Notes under the pieces: generated by a model
Told to the model about the DNA's origin: nothing
The model's database searches: none
Seen by the model: only the letters and a program-made list of their open reading frames with translations
Part shown: positions 1-9,455 of the stretch, one piece after another
How the letters are laid out: each line of letters opens with the position of its first letter
How positions within the stretch are numbered: position 1 is the first letter of the stretch
Translations under genes and position numbers: made by a program
Assembly: GCA_964019055.1 (NCBI GenBank)
Contig: OZ025212.1
Location: 4,878,766-4,942,765, forward strand
Reading direction: 5' to 3'
Length of the DNA stretch: 64,000 nucleotides
Source: Anthopleura xanthogrammica
Lineage: Eukaryota > Cnidaria > Anthozoa > Actiniaria > Actiniidae

Positions 1-3000
1 GAATTGTCACATCAAATAAGAAAGGATTATGAAGACGGTGGAAAAAGGACGTTTTTTCTTGTTAATACAGGTAAGATTAAAGATCTAGTTCAGGAATTAG
101 AAGAATTCCTTTGGAAATTTTTGGAATCGTCGAAGAATATAATTTCACATTCATAGAATGACGTCATCTGCAAAAAATAAACATTGTATAAACGCAACAC
201 GTCAAGAGTACTGCCACAGGGAACCCAAGGAAGGGTCTCGTAATGGAAAAAAATACAGTTAAATGACTGACTGAAGAAAGAAATTTTGATTTCAAATAAA
301 ATAGAACTAAGAAAAATCTCTTTTGTAGCTGAAAAAGAAGAAAAGAGATGATCATCTTCAGTTCATTTCTTACACGGTATTTTTAATTTGTTCAGAAAAT
401 CTCGGTGTTTTTTGTTTATTCAATTACATCAATCGAACTTTCTAAGTAAAAGTCTACGATTCAACCTAGAAATTTATCTTCAGTGCAAAAAAGTCTCGAC
501 TCCAGTTGTTGTTTTTTGGGGGGAGGGGGGAGGGGAGGAATTTTTTAATACATCAAACGAATTCTACCTTACTGAGAACCATTTTAAATGTTTCAGATGT
601 TTTCTTGAAATTTGACCACATTTATTACTGTTTCTTCCAGTTCCTTTGGTTGCCCAGCAACATAAAGTTATAGAGCAAAACACAGATTTGTCCGTTGGCA
701 AGTACGTCGGAGAGGACGGGGTAGATTTTTGGGATAAAGGAAAATGGCTCGAAGAGTTAAAGAAAAACCAAGTCTTTGTCATGACGGCTCAGATCTTTGT
801 GGATATGCTGGGACACGGAAAAATTCAGTTGTCCAAAGTGAACTTGATTGTTTTCGATGAGTGTCATCATGCCAAGAAAGAGCATCCTTATGCGCAGGTA
901 TGGACTGAAATCAGGCTTTGTCTTTTTCCACAGCTTGTACATGGTATCATGTTTTTTCATTCCAAAAAATATGTCACTCTCTTGAATATTATTTCATCGC
1001 AACAAGTAAGGCCCAGCTCCGACGTCGAACTTTTGCAGCGTCGAATCTATATATTAATTGCCTTTGAGATCGAGCGCTGTACTAGCTAGTAGTATATGTA
1101 GTCCAAACTGAACACATATCCTCTCCTGGCACTAAGCAAAAGACCTCGTGCCTTATACGGTAGTTTTCGGCATTTTCTTAGCCGCTGTTGTTAACCTTCA
1201 AGAAATGAGCTTATCCTCGGCAATTTTGTCACGGTAACTGATTGGGGATTTTTTTTTAAACCATAGGCGTTTATATATAATGTATACCAAGCAGGTGAGC
1301 CCGCGATGTTACCCACAACCGCTGACTCGTTTTTCAGACTAATGCAAATTATGCTATCACTGATAAACCTATAGTAGCGTAGCCAATCAGAATGCCAGAA
1401 TCGTAATTATCCACTAGTTTGTTAATATGAATGTTGTTTTCCTATATCTAGGTGATGAAGTACTTTACAGCATATAATCGTGATGAACACCCAAGAGTTT
1501 TAGGGCTCACGGCTTCTATTGTAAACGGAAAAGTGAAACCTCACAGAATAGAACAAGAAATACAAACCCTGGAAAGGACACTCAGAGCATCGTGTGAAAC
1601 ATCGAGTGATGAATGTGTTGGACAGTACGCCACTAAACCCACAGAATATTGCCACCCTTTCTCAACTTTGGAAGATGTAAGCGCGCAAGAAAAGGAGTTG
1701 CAAGCGCGTCTTCAACAAGAGGTTCTCGACCCATGGGATGAGTTCCTTAACGATGTTCGAGACGGAAGTGACGTTACGAAACGTTCAAAGTCAATCATCA
1801 AAGATTGTGTTGAGACCTTGGAGGTTTTAGGTGCCTCGGCAGTTAATCGTGTTGCCGTGTATTTCATTGACAATTCAGGTTAGTATATCGCTGTGTGTCG
1901 TCTATACGCCCTATGCGCGAGAAATACCCAATCAGATGGTACGAGAGGGAGCAATCTTAAAAACGACCAATCAGATATACTCTGCGAGACAGCGAACAAA
2001 TATCGCGGTGAATCCGAACGATTTGCAAAAAGAACCAATGAGATAGCGCAAAGGCAACATACCCTGTTCAACTCTTTGCTTCGGCAACACACGTTGGTTC
2101 TATGGTTTTCCTTCCTTTGCAGAGCCTAACACGCTAAACTCCAATTCGATCTGTGGGTTAGCCGTGCCCTGACTTTCATCAACCCAGATAAAATTTGAAG
2201 TTGATAAGATTTAAATGTGTTTCCAATTGTGGCAATGAAGACGTTAAGCCAGTTGCCCGCAGCGAAAGGTAAAGTCCGTGTTTTACTAACACGCGCATCT
2301 CTTTTCTTAATCAAAAGAACGATTTTCAAAGACTCGACTCTTGAGAAGCAGCTACTCTGATTGGCTGATGGAGTACAATTCAACTCAGCTGCGTCAACTT
2401 CAAAAAATATATAAAAACTACAAGACCAAACTGTACGGACCTTCAAATGACAGTGTTCAACACGTATCGGCCAAGGTTAAGGCACTGGTTGAAATATTGA
2501 AGCAGTATGGAACAGGTACGTTCAGTTGAAATAGGGATGTGATATTTGTTGAGTCCCAGGGTCGGGAAGCGCGCATGGGGACAAATTTACAGAAAACCCA
2601 TCAAAACGAGAGAACTACTTAATATAGTTTTAAAGGGCTTTTCTATAGCCCCCTTTCAGCACGTTGGAATGATTCAAATTGGAGGACAAAACAATAGGTT
2701 CCAATTGTCAGGAGATTGAAATTCTTTGTCTTTTTTCCTCCAAATTGAGCTGCTTTGACGTCACGTGAAAGGGGTCTATTAACCCATGAAACAATGTAGA
2801 ATTCGTCAAACATCTCAGCTTTTCTGAAAACCTAAGTTTTACCACCCCCTCCCCCTTAGGTAACTTTATAAAATAACTGTTATAAATCTCACTTTGTGAT
2901 TGGTTGATGGCGCGTGCATTACGAGACCACACAGCATGCGCGCGCATTTGTATTTTATAAATGAAAAAAAAAACTTGCTTGCTGTGCTGTGTGCAGTTAT

Positions 3001-6000
3001 GAAGCACGCAGGGGTTGGCAGAACACGAGAGAAGTGTTGAAAAGCATTACGCTACGCGTCATGCACTTCTCTCGTGTTCTGCCAACCCCTGCGTGCTTCA
3101 TAACTGCACACAGCACGCAAGTGCGTTTTCTATTTCTTCAATAGTGTAAGTACTCTGTGCACGAAGTAAAAATACATCGGCTTTCGATCTGAAGTCCAGT
3201 CGTGATAGTGATGCACTCTGGTCCACTTGGACAATTAAATACTCTTTTTCTTCGTCGATATGTATTATGTTATCAGTTGTGTTGTTTGCATTGGGCATCT
3301 CTCGCTCGATCACACGAATAAAATGGAAAAGCGCTCTGAGATCTAGCTTTAGTGCCCCTCCCCCTCCCCTCGCATGTTTCCTGAATTCTACATCTACAGG
3401 AGAAATTAAAGTTACTTATTTATTAACCCATGTCTTACGTGTTTCAGTTGCAAACACAAATCTCTGTGGCATAGTATTTGTCCAAAAACGATGCACAGCA
3501 GACGTACTTTGCCAGCAAATTAACCTGTTATCTCAACACGACGCGGCACTCAGCTTCGTGAAGTGTGACTACGTGGTAGGGCACGGCATGGGTGGTACTT
3601 CGGCGAGCAGCGCTAAAGACATGAGCAGTAAAAAGCAGGACAAGATTTTGAGGAAGTTTAGAAACCATGAGTTTAATTTACTGATTGCTACGAGTGTTGT
3701 GGAGGAGGGCCTTGATGTTCCAAGGTGTAACCTGGTTGTCAGGTTCGATTTTCCCATGACCTTTCAATCGTATGTGCAGTCCAAGGGTCGTGCGAGGGCC
3801 AAAGATTCGTTCTACATCATGCTTCTACCAGATGGTCAAGATACAGCAGAACTAGAGGTAAGAATGACTTGAATAAGATTGAATAAGAATGTACCTGAAA
3901 TGGATTGGATGAACATATAGAAATAAGAATGTACCTGAAATGGATTGGATAAACGTATAGGCAGTGGCGTAGCGAGGGGGGAGGGGCCTCCCCTAAAATT
4001 TTCGAGTCCAGCTTTTTTTTCCTTTGATGTACGATGTCAATGCCACTGGCGTAGGGAGGGAGGCCGCCACGTGCCCCCCCCCCCCCCCCCCACTTTGTTT
4101 TGCCGTAATTAGTTTTTATTCTAAGTGCCCCCCGAGATCCTGGGTCCTCGCTACCACTGCGTATAGGGATAAGAATGTATCTGAAATGCATTGGATAAAC
4201 GTGTAGGAATAAGAATGTACTCTGAAATGGATTGGAGCGTATAGGAATATTAGAGTACCTGAAATGGATTAGATAAAAGTACATAAGAATAAGAAACAAT
4301 GTATAAAATATTTCTTTTCTTTTAGATGTACCAGGCAATTGAAGAGTATTTGTCCACTGTTTGTTACGACCGACGGACTCCAACTGACGAGGAAAGTACT
4401 GAGGCGGTGGATACTGATCTTCTACCAGCATATCGAACCAAGAAGGGGGCGAGTGTGACAATGGCCAACAGTATTGCATTGTTATGCAAGTATGTCAATG
4501 TCATTATTTGTTGTATGTACAATAAGGTTATGTGCGTTATTCATCAGTCATCATCATTCATCGTCATCATTATTATCATCATCATTACCGGTCATCAGTT
4601 GTCATAGGTCATAGGTCATCGTCATCAGGTGTCATAATCATTACCATCATCATTACCATCAATTATCATCAGTCATGACTAGTCATCATCATTATCATCA
4701 GTCATCATCAGTCATGACTAGTCATCATCATTATCATCAGTTATCATCAGTCATGACTAGTCATCATCATTATCATCAGTCATCATCAGTCATGACTAGT
4801 CATCATCATTATCATCAATTATCATCAGTCATGACTAGTCATCATCATTATCATCAGTCATCATCAGTCATGACTAGTCATCATCATTATCATCAGTTAT
4901 CATCAGTCATGACTAGTCATCATCATTATCATCAGTTATCATCATCAGTCATGACTAGTCATCATCATTATCATCAGTCATCATCAGTCATGACTAGTCA
5001 TCATCATTATCATCAGTCATCATCATCAGTCATGACTAGTCATCATCATTATCATCAGTCATCGTCCTCATAATTATCTTTTTCATCATCGTTTGTTGAT
5101 AGTAGTTAATATATCTTTTCAACAGATACTGTTCTAAACTACCAGGTGATAGATTCACTCCTATTAATCCTGACTATAAGACTGTTGAGGTTGGACAAAA
5201 TGCCTTTGAAACTACTCTCACCATGCCTATAAACTGTCCAATCAAAGAAAAGATCGTCGTAAGTATACCTTATCAAACTAAAACTCACTATAACTATAAC
5301 CATGAAAATATAGAATTTCATTGAATTCGGAAAGATTTTGGTTTTGCGCATGCGTAACAGCATGACGACAGCCATATTGGATGGCAAGAACGATCAAGTG
5401 AAAGAGATCCTGATGTACTGTCATCCAATATGGCCACTGTCACGCCATCGAGAAGCCCCTATTCTGATAGAAACTGGTCATATTTTGTCAAGATTCACAT
5501 GATGGTAGCCATATTGGATGACAAGAACGATCAAGTGAAAGAGATCCTGATGTACTGTCATCCAATATGGCCACCGTTACGCCATCGAGAAGTCCCTATT
5601 CTAATAGAAACTAGTCATATTTTGTCAAGATTCACATGATGGTAGCCATATTGGATGACAAGAACGATCAAGTGAACGAGATCTTTATGTACTGTCATCC
5701 AATATGGCCGCCGTCTTTCCATCGAAAAGTCTCTATTCTAATAGAAACTGGCCATATTTTGTCTTCCAAAGAGCCGAATCTAGATTACTGTCAGTACTAT
5801 GATATCGCATTATCCATTAGAACAGGCGCTTAGAACATTGTCTTTATTGCATCATAACTCACGCGCATGTAGTTAAATTTCGAAATAATTTACTTCGAAC
5901 TCTTGTCGAAATGAGTCAAGTCTTTGCTCCTAAAGCAAGAAGGTTTGGTTTACATCAGCTCAGTAGAACAAGAAAAATCATTCGCGAACTTTCGCGGTCC

Positions 6001-6786
6001 GTATTCGAGATGAATACAAACAGAAATGATCATCATTCGCATCATGAAAAAAGCAGTTTAAATACAAGATTCATAACTGAGTTGTCAAACAATTTTGGAC
6101 AAGTATTATCGCTGAATGGAGGATTTGACTACTTGCCAGTCTTAACGTGGAGGTCGCAAATCGAAAGGGAACTTAAGATTAAGAGATGGCATTTTATCCA
6201 GGTATACCTTACTGACTACCATGCTTGCATAAGTAGTTCTGCGTGAATGTATGAATAGAACTCTAATGGAGAAAGCCAGTCTGATGTTACAGAACATTGC
6301 GCGCGACAAATAGGAAACCATTTCAACGTCACTCGTGATTCTAGTGCCAACGGGAATGCCAATTGTTGCGCGCGCAACAATCTAGTAACAATCTCGGTGA
6401 AGTTACTCAAGCTATTTCGATATCACTGCGGGGGGTTACGCGCGTTTGATAAGTGATTTCGCGGTTTTGCTCATGAATCTCGTAGTCGTGTATTTTGGGT
6501 TCAAAAACTACAATGAATAATTTAGTAATGCTACAGATTTATTTACTCCAAGGGAGATCCCATGCCAAGGAAAAAGCAAGCCAAAATGGCCGCTGCTTAC
6601 AAAGCCTGCATAAGACTTCACGGAGACGAAGAACTGGATGACAATCTCTTCCCAGTTGAAAGCTTGTCAGATGAAAGCGAAGACGAGGACCAGGACGTGG
6701 AAATGGGAGAGGCAGGACAGCCTAAATCAGGGACAAAGAGGAAAAAACAAGTTTATCCAAGAAAGGTAGCTAGCTTTGATCTTCTC

Positions 6787-6861
<75 letters not shown>

Positions 6862-9404
6862 ATGTTCTTGTTGTCGTTTTTGTTGTTGTTGTTGTTGTTA
6901 TTGGAGGATGTGGAGGTTGTTTAAAATGCATCCATAGTTGGAACATTCGACGATGACTTAATTCCTCTTGACGATGAGGAATTAAGTACTTCCACCTATG
7001 AGAAGCCATTTTAGTTGTACTCGTATTTTTTCATTCTTAAGGAAAGCCTTTTTTATATCTCAGCTGTTTCCTTGTAGCAAAATTTTATACGCGCTGAATG
7101 GACCCCTTTGAGAGTTACATAAAATTGTGCTCCCTAAAGAAAAGCCATATCGATTTTGCGCGCGCTAAATGGAGCCCATTTTCACGTTGCGCGCACAAAA
7201 GAAAAGCCATTAAGGTGTTAAAGCATGTCGCACGCGCTGAATGGAAGCTATTTCAATGTTGCAGCACGTTGTTCATGCTAGAGAAAAATATAGGGGTAAA
7301 GGAACGTTCTCTGTCTAAGCCGTTTGCACTTTTTGATGTAGAGCGAGAAAAAGTTTTTACGTTGAATATAGAGTTATTCTCACATATTTTCTGATTCATT
7401 TTATATTTTCTGATTTTTTGATTAATGTTAGGTGCCGGAAATTCTTCAAGGAAGTTTACCTACTGGGCCAAGAGACCGTTGCTTTGTGTACGCCTTTACG
7501 AAGTCCCACACTCATTCTGCTGAGGAAGAAATTCTGAATCTTGGGATCCTGATGACTTCAAAACTTCCACCTGTGAGTTGTTCAAAAAATTGGAAGAAAG
7601 CGCTTTAAACTCTGATAGGTTTTTCCTCCTTCTCCTTCTCCTTCTCCTTCTCCTTCTCCTTCTCCTTCTCCTTCTCCTTGGCTCGACGTTTTTGGTTTTC
7701 TTACATACGGTTACTTCCTATGTTTTCCTTTCTCTCTTTACAAGGCAAGTTACTAGTAGTCCCAAACCGTGAGACTTTAAAGTAGAATAAGGTTTTAGAT
7801 GCATATGAAATGTGATGTCTTAGTTTCCTAACAATACCTAGCCTCATAATTGCCATATCAATTTTCTCTCTAGGTTCGTCGCTTCACACTCTATCCCGAC
7901 GAAGGAGCAGTTACTGTATCTATTATACCCATCGCGACACAAAGATTAACAGATGCTCAGCTCTCACTTATCGACCGATTCCACTCCAGGATTTCATCAG
8001 GAATGCTACGCAATTCTTTTATCAGGCAAAATCTTGACGGGTATTACATCGTTCCACTAAAAACATCATCTGGTAAAAGAAGCGGGCATTTTCAGATTGA
8101 TTTTGAGAGAGCAGAGGACATTCTCTGCCAGGAAGAAGTTGTAGGAGTAACAAGCTTGGAAAACGTGAGGGAAGGTGATTCAATCATTACTCCAATGCAC
8201 AGGCCAAAACAGAGTTTCATTATTGAAGAGATTTGTACAAACCTTAGTCCCTTGAGTGCATTTCCTGAACGAAGCAAAGCGAAGACATACGAAGAGTACT
8301 TTAGGAAGGAATACTCATCTTTGAAGAGAATAACTCAGAGAGATCAGCCATTGATTCTCGTGAAAAGCATGCCCCAGAGAGTAAACTTTCTTGTCGACAG
8401 AAAGAAAATCAAACCAAAAGAAAAATTGAAAAAAGATATTCATTTTATTCCTGAGCTTTGCGTCTTGCAACCATTTTCTGCAAAACTTTTTCTGGAAGCA
8501 AGAGAACTGCCGTCTATCCTACACAGAATGAATTCATTGCTGCTGGTGATGGAAATGAGGGACCTCATTGCTGAAGGATGCAGACCTGATGTACAGCAGT
8601 TTAGAGTAGAACAGCACGAGGAGGAGCTTCCGGCAATTGGTGGAGAGCTCGTGACGGGAAGCACAATGGTGGAGAATTTTCCAGCGAACTCTAAACGCGA
8701 TAAATATAACAAGGAATTTCAGTTGGTCAGCAAAAATATTACAAGATTATTTTCAAACAACCAATCGAACTTTCTTCAACCTGATTCAGCTCTCCTTTTG
8801 CAAGCACTGACAACCAAGGGCGCTGGGGATGCGCTCGACCTGGAACGACTCGAGATGCTTGGCGATGCCTTCCTCAAACAAGCGGTCTCGATTTACCTCT
8901 TCTGTTTTTACACGAATAAAGATGAAGGCAAACTGACCCGTCGGAAAGGGAGACAAATCAGTAACTTGAAGTTGTACAAAGTATCAACCGCTCACCGTCT
9001 GCCTGAGTACATGCAAACAACTGTTCTGGATCGCAAGTCTTGGGCGCCGCCATGCCTTCAAGTAAAACCTCAAAACACAGCCAAGGTTCCTCAAGAACAT
9101 GTGTTAAGTAAGAAGAAGGCAAAGAGGCAGAAGCTCGACACCGAATCAAAGCAAGAAGATTTTACGAAACAGACGATATCGGACAAGTCGGTTGCTGACA
9201 GCATTGAAGCATTGATTGGAGCTTATCTTGTGTCTGGTGGATATAAGGGAGCCTTGTATTTCTTGGACTATCTTGGAATAAAGGTAGGAATACAGTCTTT
9301 GGTATTTGGGTCAAAATAAGGTTCAAGTGGAGGGACATGATGGGGTATGGTAGGGCCCTCTCCTCCTCCTCCTCCTCCTCCTCCTCCTCCTCCTCCTCCT
9401 CCTC

Positions 9405-9455
<51 letters not shown>

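Noticed and set aside
3817..4479. 220-codon minus-strand ORF
   Set aside because: It spans an intronic minisatellite, a MITE-like insert and the antisense of Dicer exons; the protein is repetitive with no domain.
4675..5073. 132-codon His/Ser/Tyr-rich ORF
   Set aside because: It is a 39 bp intronic minisatellite; flanking Dicer exons join in phase without it.
5911..6246. 111-codon ORF in a Dicer intron
   Set aside because: No domain or family resemblance; Dicer exons on both sides join in phase 0 and match the family without it.
6770..7009. Poly-Asn and poly-Cys ORFs on both strands
   Set aside because: They are translations of the (TTG)n microsatellite in a Dicer intron.
7098..7394. 98-codon ORF in a Dicer intron
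   Set aside because: It covers a degenerate tandem repeat and has no family resemblance.
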